This document shows positions 8,135-17,771 of a stretch of DNA of 64,000 nt, one piece after another. The notes beneath the pieces were generated by a model that was not told where the DNA came from, ran no database searches, and saw only the letters and a list, made by a program, of their open reading frames with translations. The position numbers and the translations under genes are program-made. Positions within the stretch are counted from its first letter, which is position 1. Each line of letters starts with the position of its first letter. Source of the DNA: SbD1 sp039679945 (GTDB lineage: Bacteria > Desulfobacterota > Syntrophobacteria > Syntrophobacterales > Syntrophobacteraceae); the NCBI GenBank assembly GCA_039679945.1, contig JBDKTY010000239.1:124001-188000 (forward strand), in the 5' to 3' direction.

Positions 8135-9148
8135 ATGCGACTGCAAATGATCCTGGTTCCCATCCTGTTAGTGACCATGGCCGCGGCCGTCAGTTTACCG
8201 GTCTGCCTCGACACGGCATGGGGCGGGTCCGCAATGATCTCCGAGATACGAATTCAAAAAAGCGTCCTGGTCCGGCAAAAGGAAGTATGCCTGGCTGACA
8301 TCTGCGACCCGGAAACGCTTACCGGGGAATGGAAAACCATCGCGGAAGGCCTTAACATCGGCGACGCCCCTCCCGCGGGTTCCGAAAAATTCATCGATCC
8401 CGCTCAACTCCGGGCATATCTCGTGAAACTCATTGAATCCAAGGGCCTCGACGCTTCCGATGTTAAATTGGACATCCCCGACAAGATAGTGGTCAGAAGA
8501 GAGTCCACCCAGATCACGCACGAGCAGATAGAGTCCATCTTCAAGAAGTATGTGGCCGAAAATTCCCAGTGGAAACCCCAGAATGTAACGGTGCAAAGGG
8601 TTCAGTTCACCGGCCTGCCGATAATCCCCGCGGGGCAGATGAGCTATGAAGTCATCCCGACCACCCCGAAACAACGCTTCATCGGAAACGTTAACGCCAA
8701 CATCGAATTCTACGTCAACGGGGAAAAAGCACGAACCCTGGGTGTCACCGGCAAGGTTGAAGTGTTCGAAAACGTTTACCTGGCCTCGCGCCCGATCAGG
8801 AGAAACGAGATTATCACACCCGCGGACATCGAGGTCCAACGGACAAACATAACGGACTCCGCCGACCGGTTCGCGACCCGCCCCGACCAGGTGGAAACCC
8901 GGCGTGTACTGAGAGATATAGGGGTCCACCAACCCATAGAACTCAAGGATCTGGATAAACCGCTGGTTCTCAAGAAAGGCGACCCCGTAACCATCGTCTA
9001 CGATCAGCCCGGACTTCAGGTGACCGCCAAGGGGCGGGTCAACGCCGATGGCGGAATCGGAGACACCCTGGCAGTCGTGAATGTAGCGTCAAAAAAGACT
9101 ATCCACTGCAAGGTCGTGGATGGGCAGACTGTCAGGACTGTTCGCTAG
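8135..9148 (+). CDS. flgA: P-ring assembly chaperone FlgA
   Basis: 337 residues from the ATG at 8135, which follows AGGAAGG at six bases; an earlier in-frame ATG at 8111 overlaps the flgG stop and is less likely. An N-terminal signal peptide (LQMILVPILLVTMAAAVSL) is followed by a non-conserved region. The C-terminal SAF/ChapFlgA domain contains SRPIRRNEIITPADIEVQRTN, LRDIGVHQPIELKDL and KGDPVTIVYDQPGLQVTAKGRVNADGGIGD. FlgA is a periplasmic chaperone for FlgI. It is somewhat longer than the enteric protein (219 residues), as is common in deltaproteobacteria. Confidence 0.92.
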   Translation: MRLQMILVPILLVTMAAAVSLPVCLDTAWGGSAMISEIRIQKSVLVRQKEVCLADICDPETLTGEWKTIAEGLNIGDAPPAGSEKFIDPAQLRAYLVKLIESKGLDASDVKLDIPDKIVVRRESTQITHEQIESIFKKYVAENSQWKPQNVTVQRVQFTGLPIIPAGQMSYEVIPTTPKQRFIGNVNANIEFYVNGEKARTLGVTGKVEVFENVYLASRPIRRNEIITPADIEVQRTNITDSADRFATRPDQVETRRVLRDIGVHQPIELKDLDKPLVLKKGDPVTIVYDQPGLQVTAKGRVNADGGIGDTLAVVNVASKKTIHCKVVDGQTVRTVR

Positions 9149-9215
9149 ACAGCAATACCCGCCCTTCACCGACGAGAATGCGGTGATGAGCGGACGCTTT
9201 GAACGTGGAGGAAAC

Positions 9216-9989
9216 ATGTTTAATCAAACCGCCCCCAAATCTCGGTCCACCATCCGCACGCTCCGGATATCCATGGTCATTCCCGCAATATGCCTGACTA
9301 TTGGTCTCATGGGATGTGCCACAACCGCAAAACCGGAAAAGCCCCCGCAGACGGCCATCACCCCCCCCACCCATGTCTCCGGCATCCCACCCGTGCCCTA
9401 CCCGGAACCGGGCCCCAAGCCCTCATCCCTCACGCCGACCGGCTCTCTCTGGGCGCCGACGACAGGCTCGCTTTTCTCGGACCTGAGGGCCACCAAGATC
9501 GGTGATGTTGTCACCATCACCATAAGCGAGGAATCCAAAGCGTCCAAGGCGGCGACAACATCAACAAGCAGAGACAAGAGTGTCTCGGGAAATTTCGACT
9601 TTTCCGGTGTCAGCGCCGGGTCGATGGCGTCCAAAAAGGGTAATTTCTCTTTTGGTCCCTACTCGGGCGCTTTCGCCAACACCTTCAAGGGTGACGGCTC
9701 CACATCCAAAACAGATTCCATGACCGCCTATATGACTGCCACTGTTGTCGATGTAATGCCCAACGGCAATCTTCTGATCAGGGGTTCACGCTGGACAAAG
9801 GTGAACGACGAGATGCAGCAGACCATTCTGGAAGGCGTCGTCCGACCGGCTGATATCAGCAGGAACAATACGGTCCTTTCACAAAACGTGGCGGAAGCGA
9901 AGATATTTCTGGTCGGGAAAGGCCCCGTCAGCCAACACCAGAAACCGGGATGGCTCAACCAACTGCTGGATTTCGTATCACCTTTCTAA
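9216..9989 (+). CDS. flgH: Flagellar L-ring lipoprotein FlgH
   Basis: 257 residues from the ATG at 9216, preceded by GTGGAGGAAAC. A lipoprotein signal ends in the lipobox LMGC with the modified Cys at residue 34. The FlgH core contains GSLWAPTTGSLFSDLRATKIGDVVTI, then VVDVMPNGNLLIRGSRWTKVNDEMQ and EGVVRPADISRNNTVLSQNVAEAKI. FlgH forms the outer-membrane ring around the rod. Its presence shows that the cell has an outer membrane. Confidence 0.95.
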   Translation: MFNQTAPKSRSTIRTLRISMVIPAICLTIGLMGCATTAKPEKPPQTAITPPTHVSGIPPVPYPEPGPKPSSLTPTGSLWAPTTGSLFSDLRATKIGDVVTITISEESKASKAATTSTSRDKSVSGNFDFSGVSAGSMASKKGNFSFGPYSGAFANTFKGDGSTSKTDSMTAYMTATVVDVMPNGNLLIRGSRWTKVNDEMQQTILEGVVRPADISRNNTVLSQNVAEAKIFLVGKGPVSQHQKPGWLNQLLDFVSPF

Positions 9990-10065
9990 CGGCATAACCG
10001 GTTCCCCGCAAAGGAGATCGTGTGGGCTCACCACGCTCATCAGCTAGTTGTTCACGAGGATTGGC

Positions 10066-11181
10066 ATGAAAAAGAAGGCGAATTTGATTTCGGCCGCAAC
10101 CACCATGATCGCAATCTGGCTGCTCTTGTCCGGGACGGCGAATTCGGCAAGGGTCAAAGATCTTGCCTATTTTCTCGGCACGCGGTCAAACGCGCTTATC
10201 GGCTACGGATTAGTGGTGGGCCTCAACAATACCGGGGATAACACGAACACACAGTTTACGGTCAGCACTCTGGCCAACCTCCTGGACAACATGGGCATCC
10301 ACGTGGATCCCACCCAGACCAAGATCAAGAATGTGGCCGCGGTAATGGTCACCGCGAAACTTCCCCCCTTCGCAAGGGTAGGGTCCAGAATCGACCTGGA
10401 AGCTTCCTCCATCGGAGATGCCAAAAGCCTCGAGGGCGGCACCCTTCTCATGACTCCTCTTAAGGCGCCTGACGGAAAAGTCTACGCAATCGCACAGGGC
10501 CCCATATCCACTGGCGGTTTCGCGATATCGGGAGCAAGCGGCAGTTCCGTGCAGAAAAACCACCCCACTGTCGGTTTCATAAGCGGGGGAGCGCTTGTGG
10601 AAAAGGAAGTGCCGGTGCAATATGCCGAACTCCCAGCCCTCGACCTTGTACTGAAGACCCCCGATTTTACAACCGCCTCCAAAACCGCCGCCGCCATTGC
10701 CAAGACTGTTCCCGAAATCACCGCGCGCGCCGTGGATGCGGGAACCGTGAAGGTCGAAGTGCCACCCGGCATGCGCGGTGATATGGTTGCCATGATCACG
10801 CGGATTGAAAACCTCGATGTGCAACCCGAGGTCGTGGCCAAGGTTGTAGTGAACGAACGCACCGGAACCATTGTGATCGGCGAAAACGTCAGGATATCAC
10901 CCGTTGCCGTCGCGCATGGCAGCCTGACTGTTCAGATCAGCGAACAAAAGTCCGTATCGCAACCGCTTCCCTTCAGTCAGGGCAGAACGGAGGTCACACC
11001 CCAGTCGAGCATACAGGTCCAGGAGGCCAAGGGAGCGCTGGCGGTTCTCGGCGGCGGGGTTACCATTGGCCAGGTTATTCAGGGTCTTAATGCTATTGGC
11101 GCCACCCCTCGCGATCTAATAAACATTCTCCAGTCCATAAAAGCCGCCGGAGCGATGCAGGCCGAGTTGGAGCTGATCTAG
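10066..11181 (+). CDS. flgI: Flagellar P-ring protein FlgI
   Basis: 371 residues from the ATG at 10066; an in-frame TTG at 10048 is possible but gives a poorer signal sequence. The signal peptide (MKKKANLISAATTMIAIWLLL, cut near TANSA) is followed by ARVKDLAYFLGTRSNALIGYGLVVGLNNTGDN, the FlgI hallmark. The C-terminal VLGGGVTIGQVIQGLNAIGATPRDLINILQSIKAAGAMQAEL is also typical. FlgI polymerises in the peptidoglycan layer with FlgA help. Confidence 0.95.
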   Translation: MKKKANLISAATTMIAIWLLLSGTANSARVKDLAYFLGTRSNALIGYGLVVGLNNTGDNTNTQFTVSTLANLLDNMGIHVDPTQTKIKNVAAVMVTAKLPPFARVGSRIDLEASSIGDAKSLEGGTLLMTPLKAPDGKVYAIAQGPISTGGFAISGASGSSVQKNHPTVGFISGGALVEKEVPVQYAELPALDLVLKTPDFTTASKTAAAIAKTVPEITARAVDAGTVKVEVPPGMRGDMVAMITRIENLDVQPEVVAKVVVNERTGTIVIGENVRISPVAVAHGSLTVQISEQKSVSQPLPFSQGRTEVTPQSSIQVQEAKGALAVLGGGVTIGQVIQGLNAIGATPRDLINILQSIKAAGAMQAELELI

Positions 11182-11199
11182 AGATTGAAAGGATACACC

Positions 11200-11619
11200 G
11201 TGAAATCAGATTTCACCCGAGCGGTCGGTTCCACCCAGGATCGGGAGATGGAAATCCAAAAGAGAAAGCTTCGTGAGAACTGCAGGGAATTTGAAACGGT
11301 GATGGTGAATTATCTCATGAAGTCCATGCGGGACACGATCAGCCAGGCCGAAGAGCCTGAACACGGGAGGGCGGCGTTCGAAGACATGCTGGCGGGCCAG
11401 CTTTCAAAAGAAATCGGAAAAACGGGGTCGCTCGGAATCGGAGACATACTATACCAGAAACTCGAACCCCAGTTGAAGGCACAATCAGCCGCCCATAAAT
11501 CCGCGCGGACCGCGAAGGCTGACGCTCTCCCCTCGCCCCCGATAGACATCAAAACCATTGATCCCGGCCCCGCCGAGGACTCTGTATCCTGGATCAATGA
11601 GGAAGTATTAAAGAAATAG
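11200..11619 (+). CDS. flgJ: Rod-binding protein FlgJ (rod-cap domain only)
   Basis: 139 residues from the GTG at 11200, chosen because GAAAGGA lies about seven bases upstream; a TTG at 11185 is the alternative. The rod-binding domain is clear: LRENCREFETVMVNYLMKSMRDTI, then GRAAFEDMLAGQLSKEIGKTGSLGIGDILYQ. The C-terminal muramidase domain of enteric FlgJ is absent, as in most deltaproteobacteria, so a separate lytic enzyme must open the wall. Confidence 0.88.
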   Translation: MKSDFTRAVGSTQDREMEIQKRKLRENCREFETVMVNYLMKSMRDTISQAEEPEHGRAAFEDMLAGQLSKEIGKTGSLGIGDILYQKLEPQLKAQSAAHKSARTAKADALPSPPIDIKTIDPGPAEDSVSWINEEVLKK

Positions 11620-11636
11620 CACTCTTTTGCCGATAA
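11609..11636 (+). promoter_or_regulatory. Sigma-28 (FliA) type promoter before flgN-flgK
   Basis: The -10 element GCCGATAA (11629-11636) matches the FliA consensus at all eight bases. TAAA at 11609-11612 forms the -35 core, 16 bases upstream, one more than the usual 15. It overlaps the end of flgJ and would start a transcript near 11643 that covers flgN, flgK and perhaps flgL. FliA itself is encoded at 2619. Confidence 0.6.
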
Positions 11637-11705
11637 ATAGACATGCGGAGGCTCGGGGGAGACCTTCCCGGCGCCCAGGCTCATACTACCAGAACAGGTG
11701 CGAAG

Positions 11706-12143
11706 ATGAAAAAGAACGCAAAAAGTGCACATGCTCCCTCTCGGCCTCCCACGCTATCGATGAGACAACGGGAAACGGAGTGCTTAACTGCTGCCCTTGA
11801 ACTTCAGTCCATTCTTGAAGAGGAATCGCTCATTCTGAAACGCTTTGGCGGGACTGAACTCCTCCCTTTGATTTCTCGTAAGCAGTTTTCGATCTGCGAG
11901 CTTGCCCGCAAGCTTGATTCTCTGAGGCCATCGCAGAATAATGACTTTGCCATCTCTGAACCGCTGAAGCAAACACTGCGGAAGATCCAGGCCATGAATC
12001 ATTCCAACCGCTATTTCATCCAAGACTCGCTCTCCCTCTGTCAGGATCTGCTGTCCATTCTCCGTCCTCAGGGCTATGGACCAGCCGATGGGGCAAAGGC
12101 CCCACATGCTCCTAAAGGGCGATCTTTTAACAGGGAGGTCTGA
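11706..12143 (+). CDS. flgN: FlgN-like export chaperone for FlgK and FlgL
   Basis: 145 residues from the ATG at 11706. It is mostly helical, with the pattern LTAALELQSILEEESLILKRFGGTELLPLISRKQ and a C-terminal SNRYFIQDSLSLCQDLLSILRPQGYG, which resembles the FlgN fold and its closing segment. Sequence conservation in this family is low, so the assignment also rests on position: one base before flgK and behind a FliA-type promoter. FlgN keeps the hook-filament junction proteins soluble and delivers them to the export gate. Confidence 0.75.
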   Translation: MKKNAKSAHAPSRPPTLSMRQRETECLTAALELQSILEEESLILKRFGGTELLPLISRKQFSICELARKLDSLRPSQNNDFAISEPLKQTLRKIQAMNHSNRYFIQDSLSLCQDLLSILRPQGYGPADGAKAPHAPKGRSFNREV

Positions 12144-12144
12144 C

Positions 12145-13482
12145 GTGGGCGGACTTTCACTTACCCTTGAAATTGCAAAAAAGACGCTGCTCAATACCCA
12201 GGTCGAAATTAATACAACGTCCCACAACATCTCCAATGCCGATACCGAGGGTTATGCCCGCCAGACAGCGGTCCAGACCGCGGACTATGCCACGCGGACC
12301 TATGGGGGCTGGATTGGGAACGGATCAAGCATCAGCTCCATCGTACAGTCGCGAGACCAGTTTATTGAAGCGCAATTGAGGGATGCCACCTCGAACGCAT
12401 CCAAATACTCCACGCTCGCATCCCAGCTCAAATCTGTTCAGAGTTCCTTTTCAGATGACGGCTCAACTGGAATCTCCGAGGCACTGGGTAAATTCTGGGA
12501 CTCATGGGACCAGTTGTCACAAAACGCCGAGGGCGTGAGCGAACAGACATCGGTCTATGCCACGGCGGATAACCTTGCTGAGACCATCCGTACATCCTAT
12601 GAGCAACTCAGCACCTATGCAACGGATACAATCCCATCGGAAATTGAGGATACCGTCAAAGATGCGAACTCACTAATCCATAAAATTGCCGACTACAATA
12701 CCGCCATCCTCAAAAGCGAAACCTCCTCCTCGAAGGCAAATGACCTGAGAGATGCCCGCTACCAGGCCCTAACGGAACTTTCCGCCCTGATACCGGTAGA
12801 CTTCACGGAAGATGCAAACGGAATCGCCACCCTTACCACGACGGATGCAAGCGGAACCGTGACTCTCGTCACGGGGGGCAAAGTGAATAACGAACTGGCC
12901 ACGGACTCGACCATCTCCGGAGGAAAGCTTGGCGGTTTGCGCGAGTCGCTCGACGATGTAAACTCTTATATGGACCGCCTGAATTCTTTTGCCGAGCAGT
13001 TGATCACAAATGTAAATCAACTGCATGCAAAAACCACCGATGGAACGAACGATGGCCCCGAGGTCTTCACCGCTACAGGAACCGACTACGCGGCAACAAT
13101 TACCGCCTCCACCGATTTCCTTTCCGGCCAGGACGCAACGGAGGAGGCCTCTCGCGCTGTTGCCCTGTCGGGGCTCCAGGACACCAACGTCACTTTCACT
13201 TTTACGGATCCCACCGAGCCATCGACTACGTCTACTCTTAGCTCGTTTCTCTCCGACCTGCAGGAGCGAATAGGTTCGAACACGGAAGTTGCCAAAACCA
13301 GGCAGACGTACTACGGGACGATTGAAACGTCGCTCAGCCAACAGCAGCAGTCAGTTTCGGGTGTTTCACTGGATGAAGAACTGGTTCAGATTATCAAGTT
13401 GCAGCATATCTACCAGGCAGCCGCCAAGATAATTGACGCCACCTCGTCGCTGCTGGATACGGTTGTTTCACTGGGCAAATAA
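12145..13482 (+). CDS. flgK: Flagellar hook-associated protein 1, FlgK
   Basis: 445 residues from the GTG at 12145, with GGGAGG nine bases upstream; starts further upstream lie inside flgN. The N-terminus LSLTLEIAKKTLLNTQVEINTTSHNISNADTEGYARQ and the C-terminus SGVSLDEELVQIIKLQHIYQAAAKIIDATSSLLDTVV are the conserved terminal helices of FlgK, the first hook-filament junction protein. It is shorter than enteric FlgK (about 550 residues); the loss is in the surface-exposed centre. Confidence 0.93.
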   Translation: MGGLSLTLEIAKKTLLNTQVEINTTSHNISNADTEGYARQTAVQTADYATRTYGGWIGNGSSISSIVQSRDQFIEAQLRDATSNASKYSTLASQLKSVQSSFSDDGSTGISEALGKFWDSWDQLSQNAEGVSEQTSVYATADNLAETIRTSYEQLSTYATDTIPSEIEDTVKDANSLIHKIADYNTAILKSETSSSKANDLRDARYQALTELSALIPVDFTEDANGIATLTTTDASGTVTLVTGGKVNNELATDSTISGGKLGGLRESLDDVNSYMDRLNSFAEQLITNVNQLHAKTTDGTNDGPEVFTATGTDYAATITASTDFLSGQDATEEASRAVALSGLQDTNVTFTFTDPTEPSTTSTLSSFLSDLQERIGSNTEVAKTRQTYYGTIETSLSQQQQSVSGVSLDEELVQIIKLQHIYQAAAKIIDATSSLLDTVVSLGK

Positions 13483-13682
13483 TTGGAGAATGCAACCGAT
13501 CGGCAAAAGAGTACATCCGGAGACCATGGCATTCAGTGCGGCCTCGCTTGGGCGAGGAAAGCCTTTCCATCTGACTAAAGACATACCGCGCTAAACAGCC
13601 GTCAGACGGTGTCGCTCAAAGCGCGGTCACGATGTCGGTCCAAGCGGCACATCATAAAGCGCGACAGGTAAGGGATAACACG

Positions 13683-14582
13683 ATGCGGATCACATTCGGG
13701 ACACAATACCAAAGTACGATTACTTCGCTCAATCAAAACCTGGAACAAATGTACAGCCTCTCCGAGTCGATATCTTCCGGGGTAAGGCTCAGCGCTGCGT
13801 CAGACGACCCCGCCGCCTGGGCAAAAGCAATGGATCTCAAACAAGGGAGTCGTGAATACGACTCGATTCTTGGAAATATCGATTTCGCGACTGGCTGGAA
13901 CGAAGCAACCGATTCAGCCTTGACCAACGTTTCGGACTTAATCGCTCAAGCTCGCGATCTGGGAATCTCTTCGATCGGACCTGACGGCGTCGAAGAACAG
14001 CAAGCTACGGCGGAGGGATTGGACCAAATCCTGGAGGAGCTTCTCAGCGCCGCCAACTCCCAGTACGGGGACCAGTACATTTTTGCCGGGACCAACACCG
14101 GAACGGTCCCCTATTCGATAGATGACCTGGGGAATGTCACTTATACCGGCAATTCGGGATCGCTGGGGGTGAAAACAGATCGCTCTGGCGGGACAACGAC
14201 CGTGAACGTCGCGGGACCCGACGTTTTTGAGTTCGAAAGCGGAGGAGAGACCCTCAACATCATGCAGGAGATCTGGGAACTGAAAAAAGCCGTTAGCACC
14301 GGGGATACCAATGTCATAAGCGAAAAACTCACCACACTGGAAGATGCGGAAACTTCCGTTGCCCGACAAAGTTCGGTCGCGGGCACGAGACTCAGTTCGC
14401 TGGAAAACAGAAAAAGCTCGATAAAGGTTATACAAAGTGATATGGCGGGCTGGCTCTCCACTACGCAGGACACCGACTATACGGAGGCAATCACCAAATA
14501 CTCCCAGGCATCGCTTGCCTACCAGGCTGCGCTCCAGGTAACCGGAAAACTGGAACAGCTTAGTCTCGTCAACTATATGTAG
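13683..14582 (+). CDS. flgL: Flagellar hook-associated protein 3, FlgL
   Basis: 299 residues from the ATG at 13683 (AAGGGAT upstream). The flagellin-like N-terminus MRITFGTQYQSTITSLNQNLEQMYSLSESISSGVRLSAASDDPAA contains the SG.R...ASDDPA signature. The centre has SANSQYGDQYIFAGTNT, a FlgL hallmark. The C-terminus returns to the helix KYSQASLAYQAALQVTGKLEQLSLVNYM. FlgL is the second junction protein between hook and filament. The 200 bases between flgK and flgL hold no clear promoter or gene. The csrA and fliW genes that often follow are absent here. Confidence 0.94.
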   Translation: MRITFGTQYQSTITSLNQNLEQMYSLSESISSGVRLSAASDDPAAWAKAMDLKQGSREYDSILGNIDFATGWNEATDSALTNVSDLIAQARDLGISSIGPDGVEEQQATAEGLDQILEELLSAANSQYGDQYIFAGTNTGTVPYSIDDLGNVTYTGNSGSLGVKTDRSGGTTTVNVAGPDVFEFESGGETLNIMQEIWELKKAVSTGDTNVISEKLTTLEDAETSVARQSSVAGTRLSSLENRKSSIKVIQSDMAGWLSTTQDTDYTEAITKYSQASLAYQAALQVTGKLEQLSLVNYM

Positions 14583-14682
14583 CTGACTGCCTGCCAGCGT
14601 CGCCCAATCACTATAATCCCTCTGGCGTATGGTCCACGATCACCCGAGGCATCGGCCGAACCGTGCAGCCGCCCCCTCTCAA

Positions 14683-15663
14683 TCATTCCCGAAGCATTCT
14701 ATCCTTCTGGGTTTCCGCCACTATCCATTCCAGGATAGATTCGAAATCCTGAACAGGAAACCAGCGGAACTCCGGATCACCCCGAAACCAGGTGAGCTGG
14801 CGTTTCGCATACCTGCGGGTTTCCCGCTTCATCTGGTAGAGCGCGTCCTCCCTCGAAAGACGCCCCAGGAGATGGAGCGCCATCTGCCTGTAACCAAGAG
14901 ATTGCATCGGCTTCAGATCAGGGCCATAGCCCATTTCGAGCAACCTTTTTACCTCGCCATCGAACCCCCGAGCCATCATCTCCTCCACGCGGCTGTTTAT
15001 GCGCGTGTACAGTTCCTCCCGCTCACGGAATACAAAGACTTTGACAGCGGGAAGGATCGCCTCCTCAAAGCCGTGGCTCTTTTGATGGGAACTGATCGGG
15101 ATTCCGGTCAGGCGAAACACCTCCAGCGCCCTGTGGATGCGTTGCCGGTCGTGAGGGTGAATGCGGGAGGCCGCATCCGGATCGATCCGGGAAAGCCGCT
15201 CATAGAGTTCGCCCAGACCCGAGGATTCCTCTTCCCGTGAAAGCTCCTCTTTAATCCGGGAGTCAGCCGGCGGACCCGAACAGATCCCGCGTGTCAGAAC
15301 CTTCATGTAGAGGCCCGTTCCACCCACGACAATGGGGACATTCCCCCTCGAAATGATCCGATCGATGACGGGGCGCGCCAGATCGAGGTACATGGCCGCA
15401 TCGAAGGGTTCGTCCGGGGCGGCGACATCGATGAGGTGATGAGCAATGGCGGAGCGCTCGGCCGCGGATGGTTTCGCGGTACCAATGTCCATGTACCGGT
15501 AGACCTGCATGGAATCGGCGTTGACGATCTCCCCGGACAGCCTTTTCGCAAGTTCCAGGGATAGAGACGTCTTGCCCACCGCCGTGGGACCGGCAAGAAG
15601 CACAACGCGCGGGGCGTGCGATGAGGCTTCAGGTCCTTTTGAAAAAGCGTTTGATCTGGTCAT
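14683..15663 (-). CDS. miaA: tRNA dimethylallyltransferase MiaA
   Basis: 326 residues from the ATG at 15663, which overlaps the mutL end by 35 bases; longer starts would run deep into mutL. The P-loop GPTAVGKTSLS is followed by VNADSMQVYRYMDIGTAKPS, HHLIDVAAPDEPFDAAMY, VVGGTGLYMKVLTRG and HPHDRQRIHRALEVFRLTG, all MiaA signatures. The C-terminus has MQSLGYRQM and RRYAKRQLTWFRGD. The enzyme transfers a dimethylallyl group to A37 of tRNAs that read UNN codons. Confidence 0.95.
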   Translation of the reverse strand: MTRSNAFSKGPEASSHAPRVVLLAGPTAVGKTSLSLELAKRLSGEIVNADSMQVYRYMDIGTAKPSAAERSAIAHHLIDVAAPDEPFDAAMYLDLARPVIDRIISRGNVPIVVGGTGLYMKVLTRGICSGPPADSRIKEELSREEESSGLGELYERLSRIDPDAASRIHPHDRQRIHRALEVFRLTGIPISSHQKSHGFEEAILPAVKVFVFREREELYTRINSRVEEMMARGFDGEVKRLLEMGYGPDLKPMQSLGYRQMALHLLGRLSREDALYQMKRETRRYAKRQLTWFRGDPEFRWFPVQDFESILEWIVAETQKDRMLRE

Positions 15664-17482
15664 AGCTAAGCTTAAACCATAGAGGACGGCCATGGGGGCA
15701 GGTAAACGGATGGTCCGTATCGTCGAGCGTTTGCAGGAGATGACGGATCTCTTCATCCTTGAGCTTTTGTCCGGCTTTGACCGCGCCCTTGCAGGAGGCG
15801 ATCTTTGCAATGCCGGCCATCAGGCCCGACTCGCTCGCGGGACCCTCCTCCTCGACAAATTTGAGTAAATCCCGAATCATTTCCTCGGGACTGATCCCGG
15901 AAAGAATCGCCGGGACGGCGCCCACGGAAAAAGTCGATCCTCCGAAAGGGGTAATCTCGAAACCGATGCCCGCGAGGCTTTTCATCCATTTCCTGATGTA
16001 GACGGCTTCCCTGGGCATGAGTTCAAGAACAGCGGGCACGGTCAGGAGCTGAGATGCTCCCGGACCATGCCTGTTGCCGAGAGAATTGAACAAAACCCTT
16101 TCGTGGGCCGCATGCTGATCGATAAGTATCAGTCCGTCGGGGGCCTCGAGCAGTATGAAAGCGTTCGCGAGTTGGCCAATAAGGACAAGGTCCGAAAAGG
16201 AGAAAGTGGACCGCGCCTCCGGGGGCATCCCGCCCGATGATTCCCGATCGTGGGCGAGGTCCTCGCCGGCCTCCGCATTCCCGGTGGGCCCTCGCGCACC
16301 CTCTTCCTCTCCCTGGCCACGCTCCGCCACGGGGACATTCGTATCCTCGCCGGTGACAACCCAGGGGATGTTTTTGGCCGCATCGCGCCGAGAATTGAAG
16401 GGAGTCTGCCGCTCCCGGAAAAATCCGGTCTGCGAGAGGGTGCCTTTTGCAAATGAAGGCTTTTCAGGCATGAAGGAAGAAAATGTCTTCGGCCGGGAGG
16501 ACGCCAGGGCGCTCAACACCCCCTCCCGCACGACTTCAATCACCTCGCCGGGGTTCTTGAACCGAATCTCCCGCTTCGCCGGATGGACATTCACGTCCAC
16601 GCAATCCGGAGGCAACTCCACGAAAAGAATGGCCACGGGGAACTTCCCTCTGGGAATCAGGGCCTCATAGGCGGTCAAAATGGTCCGCTGGAGCAGTCTA
16701 TCCCATACGGGACGGCCATTCACAAAAAGGAACAGAGACTGGCTGTTCGTTCTCTGTACCTGTGGGGAACCAAGGCTTCCCCACACGCTGATACCGTTCT
16801 TTTCGATCTGGAAGCTATCAAGCCCCTTCGACACTTCCTGCCCCAGAACCTGCCCTGCCCTCCGAGACCAATCGCCGCATCCGGGGAAATCGTGAATCAG
16901 CCTTTCGTGGCTGCATAACTGAAAGTGAATTGCGAAATGGGCCATCGAGACGCGGAAAAACTGGTCCGTGATATATGCCAGTTCCGTTTCCGCGGTTCTC
17001 ATGAATTTGCGACGGGCAGGCACATTATAGAAAAGATCTCTTACCTGGATCTGCGTCCCCGGCGGGGTCCCCCTTTCACGAACGTCGCGCAGCACCCCGC
17101 CCTCGATGCGGACCTGAATGCCCGAAAGTGAATCCTGCTCACGCGTTACCAGTTCAAACCTGCTTACGGAAGCGATACTCGGCAGGGCCTCCCCCCGAAA
17201 TCCAAGAGTGTGGATTGCATGCAAATCTTCCGCGGAATGTATCTTGCTGGTCGCGTGCCTCTCGATTGCAAGCAGGGCATCCTCGGCTTGCATGCCGCAC
17301 CCGTTATCGATCACCCGAATTTCTTTTCGTCCTCCCTGCAGAAGGCTCACCGTGATCCTGGAACTGCCCGCGTCAATACTGTTTTCCACAAGCTCCTTCA
17401 CTACCGCCGCCGGCCGTTCCACGACCTCCCCGGCCGCGATTTGGTTACACAGAATGTCAGGTAAAATCGATATCTTAGTCAT
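15629..17482 (-). CDS. mutL: DNA mismatch repair protein MutL
   Basis: 617 residues. The N-terminal GHKL ATPase has IAAGEVVERPAAVVKELVENSIDAG, DNGCGM and GFRGEALPSIASVS. A Pro/Gly-rich linker at about 340-430 leads to the C-terminal dimerisation domain. That domain contains LILIDQHAAHERVLFN at 451-466 and the CPHGRP motif near the end. The DQHA-x2-E-x4-E endonuclease motif is present except that its last Glu is Asn here. MutL couples mismatch recognition by MutS to strand cutting. miaA follows with overlap, the same order as in many proteobacteria. Confidence 0.95.
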   Translation of the reverse strand: MTKISILPDILCNQIAAGEVVERPAAVVKELVENSIDAGSSRITVSLLQGGRKEIRVIDNGCGMQAEDALLAIERHATSKIHSAEDLHAIHTLGFRGEALPSIASVSRFELVTREQDSLSGIQVRIEGGVLRDVRERGTPPGTQIQVRDLFYNVPARRKFMRTAETELAYITDQFFRVSMAHFAIHFQLCSHERLIHDFPGCGDWSRRAGQVLGQEVSKGLDSFQIEKNGISVWGSLGSPQVQRTNSQSLFLFVNGRPVWDRLLQRTILTAYEALIPRGKFPVAILFVELPPDCVDVNVHPAKREIRFKNPGEVIEVVREGVLSALASSRPKTFSSFMPEKPSFAKGTLSQTGFFRERQTPFNSRRDAAKNIPWVVTGEDTNVPVAERGQGEEEGARGPTGNAEAGEDLAHDRESSGGMPPEARSTFSFSDLVLIGQLANAFILLEAPDGLILIDQHAAHERVLFNSLGNRHGPGASQLLTVPAVLELMPREAVYIRKWMKSLAGIGFEITPFGGSTFSVGAVPAILSGISPEEMIRDLLKFVEEEGPASESGLMAGIAKIASCKGAVKAGQKLKDEEIRHLLQTLDDTDHPFTCPHGRPLWFKLSYDQIKRFFKRT

Positions 17483-17771
17483 TGAGCAACTCTTTGGCCC
17501 ACTCTTTCTAATCTATTGACAGAAAAGATTCATTCCAGTATGCAAGAAAGCGCTCTTCCTCTACTCTCACCAGCCTCCTCCGCGATGACTCCCGAAGGCA
17601 GCCATTTCCAGGAGGCGTTCACCGGAGGAAAGACCGCGAGAACCTGGTGCGATGAACATGAGGCAACGCTTTTTATGCCCATTTTTATCATAGCGCAAAG
17701 AAATCGTCGCGGCGCCGCATACGGGAAAAAGAATCAGCCCCGGAGCCACGCGAAAACATTGTGAGCAGCTT

